Shown: piece by piece, positions 39,443 through 50,407 of the stretch
How the letters are laid out: each line of letters opens with the position of its first letter
How positions within the stretch are numbered: the first letter of the stretch is position 1
Assembly: GCA_954871525.1 (NCBI GenBank)
Contig: OX940860.1
Span: forward strand, 27,436,001-27,500,000
Length of the DNA stretch: 64,000 nucleotides
Direction: 5' to 3'
Origin: Parietaria judaica
Lineage: Eukaryota > Streptophyta > Magnoliopsida > Rosales > Urticaceae
Position numbers and translations under genes: made by a program
Notes under the pieces: generated by a model
Seen by the model: only the letters and a program-made list of their open reading frames with translations
Databases searched by the model: none
Told to the model about the DNA's origin: nothing

Positions 39443-42400
39443 ATGGCCGATTTCCAGACCTCCACTCACCGAGTCAACTGGATCTTCACTCCTCAAGAGC
39501 TGGTACCTTTTTACGCAAAATTCACACCATTTCTGCTATACTGTACTTTTCGGTTTTGGTTGAATAAGGGGATTATGAAACTTGATGGTCTTGAAATTCT
39601 GTGTATTTTCTTTGACTTTTTTTGTTCTTTGTTTGTTGATATTGCTGAGAAAAGAGACAGAGAAATGATACTTAAACCATGAGAGTCTTTACTTGGAGAG
39701 AAACATGGCTCCTTCCTTAGCTGAGTGCTTTCAAATCATTGTATTACCTGGAACTGGGAATATCCCAGTCCCGGTTTCGAGAACTAAGACCGGGACCGGG
39801 TTTGACAGATCAGAACAGGAAAATTCCTGTCCCGTTTTTTATTTTTATTTTTTAAATCAATGCAGTTTTTAAGAAAATATACATTGCTTTATATCGAAAT
39901 TGGTAAAATCAGGAATTTGAAACCATCATTTCCAGCTTGAACCGATAAAATGATTATTTTTTTACCGGTCTCGGTTCCCGAAGAATAAATTTTCAAAACT
40001 GGTCCTTGGCAAGGGAGGAAAAGTCGTGATAGTCCCAGTTCCGTTTCAGGTTTCACCCAGATGATGGTATATGACCTGACCAACAAACTAGACTGGACTT
40101 TCAAGAGTAATCTAAATTATTTTTTCTGGTACAATGTTCTTCTGTGTTGTAGGCTGATAAATACAAAGCTGCTAATCAGAGAGCGATTCAAACTCTTGAG
40201 AAGGTAACTTCGTGCTCGCAAGTTATTCACTTAGAAACCCGTTTACAATTGCTTACTCCTCTTTTTTACCATCTTCATTCCGGTCTGTGTATTATTTATC
40301 GGTTTTCACGAATTTATTTTTCTTCTGTGAAGTACGGAGCAACGCTAATGGAAGTGGATGTAGACGGGACATTATCTTACCCTGAACCTCAAGTGAGAGA
40401 CAATGGTAATTTATTTCCAAGCATATGATATTTGATGGGAAATTTTCAATTACTATTCCTCGGCGTTTATTGACTCATCTCCGTACTCGATTTAATTTTG
40501 TTGTTAGCGGACAAGCATTCTCGTGTAAAGCCCTTGAACATAGACGAGGAGCAATTTATTAAGGTTTTCTACGAGAATAAGCTTCAAGAAGTGTGTAATA
40601 ACTTCCATTTTCCTCACAAAATTCAGGTATGTTATTATGATATAATTGGAAAAGAAAAAAGGCGAAAAGAAACAGGCGTTTCTTCTAAACTTAATTTTTT
40701 TGTCGTTATTTTCAGGCAACAGCTCTCATATATTTCAAAAGGTTTTATTTGCAATGGTCTGTTATGCAACACCACCCGAAAAACATAATGTAAGATTTGA
40801 ATCTATGTTCTTATCTCCATCTTTTCCCCATTTTCTCGTGTATATCATACTAATTTGATAGGATCCAAACTGATAATTAAAGAAAAACGAGAAGACTTTG
40901 TTGATAAACGTTACACCAATCTCAAGTTCGAGAGTTTGATCGGGAAAACTCTCCAGTGATGTTCGATAGGAAATTCCACTATTCAAACACGACGTCTAAC
41001 CCTACCAGTGAGCGCCTTATGTAGGCTTACACACCCTTTATTAAACCCTGCACCTAAAATACCTGAAATACCCATAATAAAAGAAAATACTATCAATGAC
41101 ATAATAGTGTAGCTCTAACATACAATTAAATAATGATATCTCTTTGCACAGGTTAACATGCATATACGGAGCTTGTAAGATAGAAGAAAATCATGTTTCA
41201 GCAGAGGAGCTCGGTAAGGGTATTTCCCAGGATCATCAAATGATACTCAACAACGAGATGATAGTTTATCAGGCATGGATGTTTGCCACATGTCATTTCG
41301 ACCCAATTTATGTACCATAGATTATTTACGACAGAGAGCGTTTGGTTTGCAGAGTTTGAATTTCGATCTTATTGTCTATGCACCCTACCGTCCAATTGAA
41401 GGCTTCGTCGATGATATGGAGGTACGTTTTGATAAACCTCTTATTCTTTTGCCATTTCTTCATTTGAAACAAGAATATAGAGATATATCAATTCTTTATA
41501 TGAAACAGAAAGCAACTTTCCGGTATATGATAATGTAATTGATGATTCTGTATTCGTCCCTAGGATTTCTGTGGAGGAAAATCAGATCAGATTGAAGCCT
41601 TGAAGGTTCTTTTATTGCTCTTGAGATCATGACTCGTGTTCATCGTACCCGTTGTAAAATAAAAAATTAATTATTTGCATGTTGTTTAGTTCATAAATTC
41701 AGAATTTCTCTTTCGTATTTCAGAATTTGCTTGAAAATGCAAAGTCGGAAGTTGACAAATTCATGCTCACGGATGCGCCACTTCTATTCCCGCCAGGGCA
41801 GGTATATGCTAGAACCCTGATAAAAAACGAACACAAAGTAATAGGTTAACGGGAATTCATCACATCGGTAAATTCCCAAACACTCTTTTCAATCAACGAC
41901 CGTCACAAGACGCATTTCTTTCGAGGGAAAGGCGAACACTTTCTACACAAAGATAGGAACTCTCAACGAAACAAAACATAAAAACTACAAATATTAGTGG
42001 TTGCCACCGAGATATGGGCTGGATTCCTTATCCCATCATAAATGAAAAATACCCAAAATACCCTTTACCAAGCATAGAAAAATAAGCGAAAAATACCCAA
42101 ACATATTTGCTGTAATGGTGGTGTTCATTTCTCATCCTCAGTGCTGTTTATACATACATATTTGCTTACTTACAATATGTCGTCCATTTATTTTTTCCAT
42201 TTCCGATTGCGATTCAGTTGGCATTAGCTGCTCTGCGTACTGCAAATGACGCACTTGGAGTTCTTGACTTTGACAGGTTTATCTCTGCTTACATTTTCAT
42301 TTTTTTTTCTTTTCGGGTTCATAACGTTGAAGTGAGGGTTTTTAAAAATTCTGCTTAGAGATGGCTAGGAAAAATTCGGTTGGTTATTTCTAAAACTATC

Positions 42401-42874
42401 TTTCTTAAATGTCGATTTGCAGATACTTAGACAGAATTCTTACCCGTCAGAACTCTGCTCATGCGATTTCCCAGCTTATCGAGTCTCTAAATGAAATAGA
42501 TTCTTTGGTAGAAAATTCGTTTCATAATCTTCTAATAGTTTGATACAAATTCAATTCTCGTACATCGTGTTTTTATATTTCCAAGCTAATCTATCTTCTT
42601 TGTTTGTTTATCACAGGTGAAGAAATATAAGTTCCCTTCAGAGAAAGATCTGAAGCACATTAACCGAAAACTAAAATCGTGTTGGGGTCTCGGTTCTAAC
42701 GACGAGTAATTTCTATTGAATATTTTAATTTATCTAAAGGTCTTTATTTTTCTCTTGTCTTGAACTAACTATTTACATGTTTGTCTTTCCAACAGAAAAA
42801 AGCGCGAGAAGAAATCAAAGCACAAGTCAAAGAAGAGCAAGAATGAGCCACATTTGCCTTCTCTTAACGAATAG
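39443..42874 (+). CDS. CYCH1-1: Cyclin H (CDK-activating kinase / TFIIH)
   Basis: Thirteen exons join to 332 residues: 39443-39502, 40153-40203, 40333-40405, 40508-40626, 40716-40789, 41152-41272, 41353-41421, 41564-41605, 41724-41801, 42218-42276, 42423-42507, 42617-42705, 42796-42874. The protein starts [17 protein letters not shown]. The cyclin fold is seen in [40 protein letters not shown] and [18 protein letters not shown], followed by [14 protein letters not shown]. It ends in a Lys-rich tail ([15 protein letters not shown]). Plant cyclin H partners CDKD kinases to activate cell-cycle CDKs and to phosphorylate the RNA polymerase II tail. Length agrees with Arabidopsis CYCH;1 (about 336). 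The intron 41273-41352 has a GC donor. The gene is convergent with the PPR gene. Confidence 0.95.
39745..40075. repeat. Repeat-like insert in cyclin H intron 1
   Basis: A tract rich in cccggt/accggg words (for example agaccgggaccgggtt near 39787) interrupts the first intron. It resembles other ccggtt-rich tracts in the window. Boundaries are not resolved. Confidence 0.4.
40860..41135. repeat. Antisense LTR-like debris in cyclin H intron 5
   Basis: The segment contains aactctccagtgatgttcga and a run of acctgaaatacccataataa words. A similar aactctcctaatgatgttca word occurs in the VAR3 intron at about 5829-5850. This suggests a dispersed repeat shared by both introns. Confidence 0.35.
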
Positions 42875-43099
42875 TAATTTTTTCGACTTTCTACACTGTT
42901 TACAACCATCTGTCTCGGACATAACCGGCATAAGGTATCGTTTCTTGTTAGATTAATCGTCGCTTTTCATCTCATTGCAGGTCCAAGCACAAGAGCACGG
43001 TTTCTAGAAATGAAAGTTTTGACAATGTTTCGATTTTCTATTCACACAGGTCCTCTTTCGATTTCGAGGGCGTCTAATGTCAAACATTCGGGATTGTGA

Positions 43100-43646
43100 T
43101 TAATCAAATTTGAGTTTTAGCTTTTGAAGTGGTCATTTTTTAAGGATCATAACTATTTTTTATTTATATTTCGATCTTTTTAAGTGTATACAAGTATGCA
43201 ATTGACAATGCTAGAATAGATTACGTTATATATTGAAAACCAAAAATATCGACAAAAAGAATAAAGGAATTTTATGTGGAAACTTCGTTTGAGGAAAAAG
43301 ATTACGGACAGAGGTAAAGAATTTTTCGAACAAAGTATCACGCCGGAGGAGAGCAAAAGTGAAATTAAATGGTGGTAAATCTCCGTTACAATTAGTAGCC
43401 CACCGTGGGCTTGGGGATCCGGCCTATAGACTCGATCTCTCTGCTTTCACCACAAAGCCTCTACAATATCTAATAAACAGTCGTACCCCGGAGCGAGAAA
43501 TGGATTTGGTGGCCGGGGACGGGGCATGAATATGGAGACCGATTTCGTCAAACATCTTAAGCTTAATCCAACCAGGTACGGATTAACTCAAAACAAACAC
43601 AGCCTATCTCGAGTCGGGACATGCTATGTTGCAGTAATAAATTTTA
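43100..43646. other. Intergenic region with a possible orphan first exon
   Basis: It holds the end of the cyclin H 3' UTR, then GC-richer DNA at 43400-43580 that looks like a 5' leader. An ATG at 43529 could encode MNMETDFVKHLKLNPTR before a consensus donor (accag|gtacgg at 43576). No following exon is recognised, and the miniature element at 43647 lies 70 bp downstream. Confidence 0.3.
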
Positions 43647-44091
43647 GAGAAATGGCTCTTAATAATCAAATTGAAACGTTTGATTAGCCAAATAGCCAAC
43701 CTTTCCTTTTTCTTTGCAAAATAGCCAAATTGATGAGATGGCTATTTAATAACATATTTTATACCTATAATACCCTTTTAACATATTAACGTGTATTAAC
43801 AAAGTTAATTTTTCTTAAAAATAAGAACATTTACTTGTGTTTACAAAAAATCTATATTAACGTATATTAAATGAGTTAATTTGTTTAAAAATAAAAAAAT
43901 CGTGATTAAAATTTTAACAAAAATTTAATTTATTTTTAAACAAATTAACTTAGTTAATACACGTTAATACAAGGGTAATACGGTCTTTCGTGATTTATTA
44001 ATGTGGTTGATTGACTATTTGGCAATATTAATCAAAAGGTTGGCTATTTTGCAAAATAGTTTTTCTAATTTGGCTATATGGCTATAGAGCC
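43647..44091. mobile_element. Miniature inverted-repeat element, copy B
   Basis: A close relative of copy A at 33843, in the same orientation. A 10-bp direct repeat, ataaatttta, flanks it (43637-43646 and 44092-44101), the size range of Mutator-like duplications. The left end reads gagaaatggctcttaataat; the right end is inverse to ggctctatagccatatagcc. The internal 33-bp hairpin of copy A is present but with mismatches. Confidence 0.75.
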
Positions 44092-44440
44092 ATAAATTTT
44101 AATTTCAGTGAGTAATGCAGAGGCAATCAAAGAAATAAACGACAGTTTATTTTTTTTTCCTACATAAATTTAATTGTTTATATAAACCCGTTTACAAAGA
44201 ATGAGTTATACCGAATTCAATAAGTGAAAGAAAGAAAGAAGCTATCTTAATATAATATGAGTTTGTAGCAGTTAAATGTTTAACTTTAATATCTCGTGTG
44301 ATTTTTACATTAGATGTTAAAGTAATATTGGTGACTTTTACGACCAATTTTAATGTTAAGTATTAGAGTGTTACAAACTCAAAACATAAGTATTTTCACC
44401 GCAATAACCCCGAAAGAATATATATCTTTTGCATGATAGA

Positions 44441-47211
44441 TCACCAGTAATCTCGACAAGAGCACGCTCCATCTTTAAAATGGTGAAACCTATTCACATC
44501 TCTCAGAATGATCTCCCTCGAAACGACCCCACTGACGAATTTGAGCGCGACGTGGCAGTCCACGCACACGCGCAGGTTCTTCATCACCCGCACGGCGGCT
44601 CCGGCCGGCAAGGCGAGCAGCCCAAACGCCACAGCGAGCCTCTCGCTGTGCCCCCACAGGCTCCTCTCCCTGTCATCCTCGTCCACACCTGGGAGATCGA
44701 ACTCCGCTGCCGGAACGTACCCCGCCTCTCTGATCCGGCGTCTCAGCTCGGTGAGCTTCGCATGGATCTCCGGCCCCCGCGCGTGGCTCATGTCGCCGGC
44801 GGAGAATGAGTGCACCGCGCCCCTCACCTCGACCCAGCTCATTCCGGGCTCCTTCTTAACCTAGTTACATAAATTATAGTATTAATCACGTGATTGAATT
44901 CATTCATGCAAGTAAATAAAATAAATGATCTAATTATAATTAGTTAAGACTTAAGATGATTGAAGGGTTTATTTTTTCAAGATTATTATGTGTTGTTGAG
45001 TACTAAAGTAAATATAAATTTAGAGTATAGAAAAAATTAATAATTGTTCTTTTTATAACGAAACATGTCGAATGATCAATCTACAGTTAGTATTTAACAC
45101 ACCTTGTTCCGTCGCATCAGCCTCCGGGCTCCGGCCGCGTCGTCCCACCGCCCGGAGGAGGCGTAGACGTTGGCCAAGATAACAAGCGTCCCGGACTTTT
45201 CGGGCTTGAGGGCTAGAAGCTTCTCCGCTGAGTGCCGCCCAAGCTCGGCGTCTTTGTGAACCCTCGCCGCGTTGAGGAGTGCCCCCCAGACAGACGCGTT
45301 TGCCTTAAACGGCATCGCCTTGGCAAGCTCCGTTGCCTCGTTGAGCATCCCGGCACGGCCGAGGAGGTCGATCATGCAGGCGTAGTGCTCCTGCGTCGGC
45401 TCAATCCCATGTCGCTCTTTCATGGAGCCGAACAAGCTTCTAGCTTCAGCCACCATCCCAGCGTGGTTACACGCGCAGAGGACGCTCGTCATGGTGACGT
45501 GGTTGGGGCGGACGTTGCGTTCGAGCATTTCTCGGAAAATGCTTAGGGCCTTCTCGCCCTGCCCATGCTGTGCGAGCCCCTGAATCATCGCCGACCACGA
45601 CACTATTCCCCGGTCAGGAATCTCCGAGAAGGAACGCTCGGCGTCGGCGATGCTTCCGCATTTTGCATACATGTTGACGAGCGAATTGGCAGTGAACGCG
45701 TCTGACACGTGTCCGAGCTTCACAACATGAACATGGACTTGTTTCCCTTGCTCGTAGGCGGACAGGTTCGCGCAGGCATTCAGGAGTGAGCTGAACAGGA
45801 ACGAGTCGGCCTCGATCCGGAGCTTTTGCATCCGGTAATAGAGTTTCAGAGCCTCTTCCCCTTGGTCACACTGCGCATACGAGGCGGCCATCGACGTGAA
45901 CACAGCTAAATCTTGTGTTTGACACTCTTCGAACAACCTCGACGCGCCATTGACTTGGCTGCATTTCGCGTACGCGCTGACGAGGCTGTTTGCAACGAAA
46001 GCGTTGGAACGGAACCCGGTTTTCACGGACGCCGCATGGACTTGTTCGCAGACAGATATCGCCTGCAATGTGGCTGCCGATTTCAATACGACGGACAGAG
46101 TCGTGTGGTTGAAACCGAACCCTTCGTTTATCATGTCAGAGAAAGCCTTTATTGCTTCTTCTTCCTCGCCGTTCTGCGAATGGCCAGAGATCACGGCGTT
46201 CCAAGCAATCAGACTCTTCTTCGGCATCAGAGAGTGAACTTTCTTCGAATATCTCACCATCTCGCACTTCACGTACATATTAATCAGCCCAACATCTATG
46301 AACAGATCTGATTTCTCGTCGATCTTCACCAGGTGACAGTGTAGTTCCCGGCCAAAATCTTTCATTTTCAACTCGGCGCAAACCTTGAGTGCGCTTGAAA
46401 ACGTGAATAAATCGAAGCGAGTTTCCGATCTCACCATGGCTGCAATCAGCTCCAGAGCTCGCACGTGATCCTCACAATGAATGCATCCCGCTACAATGGC
46501 GTTCCAAGCCACCGTATCAGGCTGCCAAATTCCCCAAAAAGCCAAAACCGCATCCGCAAGAAGCCCTAACTTTGCGTACATGTCGACAAGCGCATTTGCA
46601 GCGAATGGATCGGATTCGTACCCGAGCTTCACCAAGAACGTGTGCATTGCTCGTCCCCGAATAACGTCGATTCTAGCCGCGTATGATTTCATCATGCCAG
46701 AAAGAGTAAACTCGTCCGGCCTGATTCCGCTCCAAACCATCTCGGCAAACAATTCCACCGCCTCCACGCGAAGCCCTCTCCGCAAGTAACACGAAAGCAT
46801 CACGTTCCACGACACAACGTCTCTATCATCGATCGCGTCAAAAGCCCTCCTCGCTTCCCCAATCCCACAGCATTTATCGTACATTCCGACCAAAGTGTTC
46901 GCCACGAAAACGTCCCTCCCCAACCCCGAAACCACCGTTGTACCGTGCAATCGCCGTCCGGCAACCAGATCCTTCGTCATCTTGAGCGCACTGACGAAGG
47001 AGAATTTGTCGAGCTTCAGCACTGAAACTGAACCCGATTCGGGCCTTTCGTCGAGCAGTTTGTGGGCAGAGGAAGTACTCCATCGGGAAGTGGGGTTCCG
47101 GTTCGGGATTAAGGAAGCGTGTCGGCGAAGCAAGCTAGCTGGGGTTTCAAAGGGTAAGTATGGTGGTTGAAGAAGATGGAAAAACTTAAAGACCCATTGG
47201 ATTTTGATCAT
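44441..47211 (-). CDS. Pentatricopeptide repeat protein, PLS-E-DYW class
   Basis: Two exons, 47211-45103 and 44860-44441, join to 842 residues. The first holds a short basic leader, then about 17 PPR units of alternating P, L and S type (for example DVFVANTLVGMYDKC, RDVVSWNVMLSCYLR, DAFTANSLVNMYAKCG, RGIVSWSAMIQGLAQHG), then E motifs. The second holds the PG box (KKEPGMSWVEV) and the DYW deaminase-like domain: HSERLAVAFG, VMKNLRVCVDCH and the terminal CSCRDYW. The HSE and CxxCH residues needed for zinc binding and C-to-U editing are intact. The protein probably edits a transcript in mitochondria or plastids. The minus-strand GT-AG intron (44861-45102) joins the two halves in frame; without splicing the frame ends two codons on. 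GC-rich codons stand out against the AT-rich flanks. The exact orthologue is not recognised. Confidence 0.93.
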
Positions 47212-47247
47212 TGGTACTCCATTGCTTGATCATTGGTACTCCATTGC
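47204..47247. repeat. 22-bp tandem duplication over the PPR start codon
   Basis: The 22-bp unit that starts ttgatcattggtactcc is present twice in perfect tandem. The first copy contains the start codon at 47211 (minus strand). The second contributes an upstream ATG in another frame. Confidence 0.9.
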
Positions 47248-47311
47248 CAAGCCAATCCGAAATTGAAAAACGCCATATGCTAAAAAAAAAAAAACATTAT
47301 CATATAATAAA

Positions 47312-48500
47312 GAGAAAATAGCGACGAAAGTCCCTAATTCTGTATATTTGTTGCAGTTAAGTCTTTATACTCAAATTTTGGTGGTAAAACTCCCTACTAT
47401 TAAAATCTTGTTGCACATCAGTCCTCTTGCCGTTATCATCTCGTTAAGTACCATGTTGGCTGCATACGTGTCAACCATGTCACAAAATGGGTCCACCTTG
47501 TACGTGCTTCCTTATATACACATAATTAAATTAAATAATTTATATATAATAAGGATATTCACAGTAGAATTATCAAAAAAAATACTTAAAGGTTTAAGGC
47601 AAAAGTACTAAAATAAAAAAATACTAAAAAAACTATAAACCGTTAAATCCACGTGTCGCGGTGAAATTAAGTCACTTTTTCAGTGGATCTCACCATTTGA
47701 ATTAAATTAAATAATTTATATATAATAAGGATATTCTCAGTAGAATTATCAAAAAAATACTTAAAAGTTTAAGGCAAAAGTACTAAAAATAAAAAATACT
47801 AAAAAAACTATAAACCGTTAAATCCACGTGTCGCGGTGAAATTAAGCCACATTTTCAGTGGATCTCACCATTTGAAAACTCTTGTCGTTTTATCATTTCT
47901 TTGCGATCTAATAGTGTCGTTTATATATATTTTCATTTTCTTTCTTGCGATTGTGTAATTAACGTTAATTATTAGATCCAATAAACAACATTATTAGATC
48001 GCAATACCACGTCAACTACAAAATTTCAAGAAAGAAAATGAAAATAGATATAAACCACATTATTAGATTGCAAATAAATAAAAAAAAAAACTACAAGAAT
48101 TTTCAAAATGGCGGGATCCACTAAAAATGTGACTTAATATCACCGCAACACGTGGATTTAACGGTTTAGAGTTTTTTTTTAGTTTTTTTTGGGTGCTTTT
48201 TCCTTAAACTTTTGAGTTTTTTTACTTATAATTTTACCGTGAATATCTTTCTTATATATAAAATATTTAATTTAATTATGTGTACATAAGGAAGCACCTG
48301 CAAGGTGTACCCAAGGTGGACTTATTTGGTGACATGGATGATACATATGCAACTAATGTGACACTTAACGAGATGATAACGGCACGAGGACCAATGTGCA
48401 ACAATATTCTAACGGTAAAGACTTTTACCATCAAATTTTGAGTACAAGGACTTAAGTGCAATAAATATTCCGAGTCAGGGACTTTCGCCGCTATTTTCCC
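47312..48500. mobile_element. Non-autonomous Mutator-like element with long inverted repeats
   Basis: The left end gagaaaatagcgacgaaagt and the inverse of the right end gggaaaatagcggcgaaagt match. A 9-bp direct repeat, tataataaa, flanks it at 47303-47311 and 48501-48509. Nine-base duplications and long terminal inverted repeats are the mark of Mutator-like elements. The inverted homology runs inward for several hundred bases. The left arm contains an internal tandem duplication. There is no transposase frame. Confidence 0.85.
47522..47873. repeat. Tandem duplication of about 175 bp inside the Mutator-like element
   Basis: The segment from attaaattaaataatttata to ggatctcaccatttga is repeated directly (about 47525-47699 and 47700-47873) with only a few differences. 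Confidence 0.85.
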
Positions 48501-48509
48501 TATAATAAA

Positions 48510-49015
48510 GCTGCTAGTGGCAAAAGTATTTAAATTCATTTCTGTTGTGGCAAAAATACTAAAGTTCTACTTTAAAATTTTAGAATTCCATCTATTCTTT
48601 CATCCATTTCTGTTAGTGACGTTCTCTGTCTCTCTCTCTCATCGCCGCTCACCCTTGCAACAAAACAAAAACATCTCTATAAAACCATCTCCTTTTTATT
48701 GAATAAAAAAAATTATTAAAGACAATATAACATTTTCCCCCAAAAATAAATCATGTGTGTGATTTTTCGGATTAATTTATGAATGTTTTATTGTATAGAA
48801 GAGCGAAAAAAAAAAAAAAGAGCGAGTCATGTAGAAAAAAACGACATCTATCGTGTTTCAAGTTTAGGATACACAAAACGACGTCGTTAAGTTGTGTCGT
48901 TGTTCCCAGTTCCGCTAAAACCCTGTGACTCTGTCTCAGAAGTCAGGAAGAAGAACGAAGAAGAAGAAGCAAAACCAAATGCTCAACCTTCTACGAAGCT
49001 TTCTCGTCACCTTCA
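48510..49015. other. Intergenic region and leader of the small gene at 49016
   Basis: AT-rich DNA gives way near 48880 to a leader with gaagaagaagaa words just before the ATG. No other feature is seen. Confidence 0.45.
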
Positions 49016-50407
49016 ATGGCGTGTCTCGTTTCAGTCATCGGATTCTCTCTTCCCGTCGCTAGTTCACTCCTCAATGTGAAGCTTTCATTCTCCTCAACAC
49101 CTGTTCGGTTGCCGGAACAGAAGGAATTCGCAAATGTCAGCTCTATTGTCTCTCGCTTAGAATTGGTCGTTTCCTTTCTCCATGAAAGCTTTTAAGCGAT
49201 CTTCGAATGTTCATTGTTTGAATTTGGGGTTTTGCAGGAAAGAGCTCCAAGAATAACAGCACATTTCAGGCCACGGAATCACAGAACAGGTAGGGTTTTT
49301 TAGAGGAAACTATTTTGATTCAGAGGAGGTTTGTAAATCAGATAATGGAGTTTATTTGGAAATTTGGCATTGAATTGCTTGTCAACATACTGACATGCTG
49401 TTCAAGGGGTTTAACTAGTATACTTGCAATACAAGATTCCGGGTTTAGAATTTAGGATTCAGGGTTGAAATAGTATCCTTGTAACGAAGATTACGAGTTT
49501 AGAGTTTAGGGTCGAACTAGTGTCATCGTAATACATGATTCCGGGGTGAAATAGTATCCTTGCAACGAAGATTACGAGTTAAGAGACTACTAGTGTCATC
49601 GTAATACATGATTCCGGGTTTAGAATTTAGGATTCAGGGTTGAAATAGTATCCTTGTAATGAAGATTACGAGTTTAGAGTTTAGGGTTGAACTAGTTCCG
49701 GGTTTAGAGTTCAGATTTTATGGCTGAACTAGTATCCTTATGATACAGGATTCCGGATTTAGAGTTCAGTAGTTAGGGCTGAACTAGTATTATGCAAATA
49801 CAGGATTTCGGGTTTAGAGTGTAGTGTGAAGGGTTGAACTAGTATCCTTATCATACAGGATTTCGGGTTTTGAGTTTAGTGTTTAGGGTTGAACTAGTAT
49901 CTTTGTCATTTAGGATTCAAGCCTTACAACATACAAAAAATTGAAAAAACGCTAATTCTACCTAGTAAACAAACTAATTGAGACCGACTAGTCTTGAAGA
50001 AAACGAGCCCAAGTCTTCAATTATAGCCTCTCAAGCAGAGACTTTGCCTTTCAAAAGATATTTCTTCAGGGGAGACTTAACCATGATACTAACTTTCAAT
50101 TTCAAACCGAACACGCATTGCATAGCATCTAGTTTATGTTTGAATTATGAGCATTGCTTTTGTTGATCGGTCGATATGAATTTTATCTGCAGCCACTGTG
50201 CTTTCGGCTTTCTATGATCTTACCGATGCAGTGAAAAATCCGAATCGGGTTCCTCGGCGACATTGTTTGATGCCTCAACTCAAAGTAGTTGCGTGCTGTA
50301 CGAATGTAGGTTCTTGTAGCTCCCACGACGTGTTTTCTGGTTATTGGGTCGGGCCTGATGTCGATGACGGTTGGGGATTCGTAGAAGCTTTTGTTAATCG
50401 AATTTGA
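49016..50407 (+). CDS. Small protein of unknown function, possibly plastid-targeted
   Basis: I do not recognise this family. Three exons (49016-49135, 49238-49289, 50193-50407) join to 128 codons of protein in one continuous frame. The N-terminus (MACLVSVIGFSLPVASS) is hydrophobic and Ser-rich, like an organelle transit peptide. The last exon reads ATVLSAFYDLTDAVKNPNR, four Cys in a CCTNVGSCSS context and an acidic end, GPDVDDGWGFVEAFVNR. The second and third junctions are good GT-AG sites; the first donor (caaat|gtcagc) is weak, so the exon 1/2 join is the least certain part. The 903-bp second intron is filled by a minisatellite. The gene sits between the Mutator-like element and a long repeat region. 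Confidence 0.6.
49405..49925. repeat. Minisatellite with telomere-like words inside an intron
   Basis: About ten degenerate units of 40-60 bp share gggtttagagtttagggttg, aactagtatccttg and atacaggattccgg words. The unit carries gtttagggtt, which resembles the plant telomere repeat, but it is not a telomeric array. Confidence 0.85.

Noticed and set aside
44429..44864. Long plus-strand open frames opposite the DYW exon
   Set aside because: They are antisense shadows of the GC-rich DYW-coding exon.
49466..49860. U12-type intron donors (gtatcctt words)
   Set aside because: The word is part of each minisatellite unit and has no matching branch point or coding context.
49405..49925. CRISPR-like spaced repeats
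   Set aside because: The units are diverged, lack unique spacers and lie in a plant intron. It is a minisatellite.
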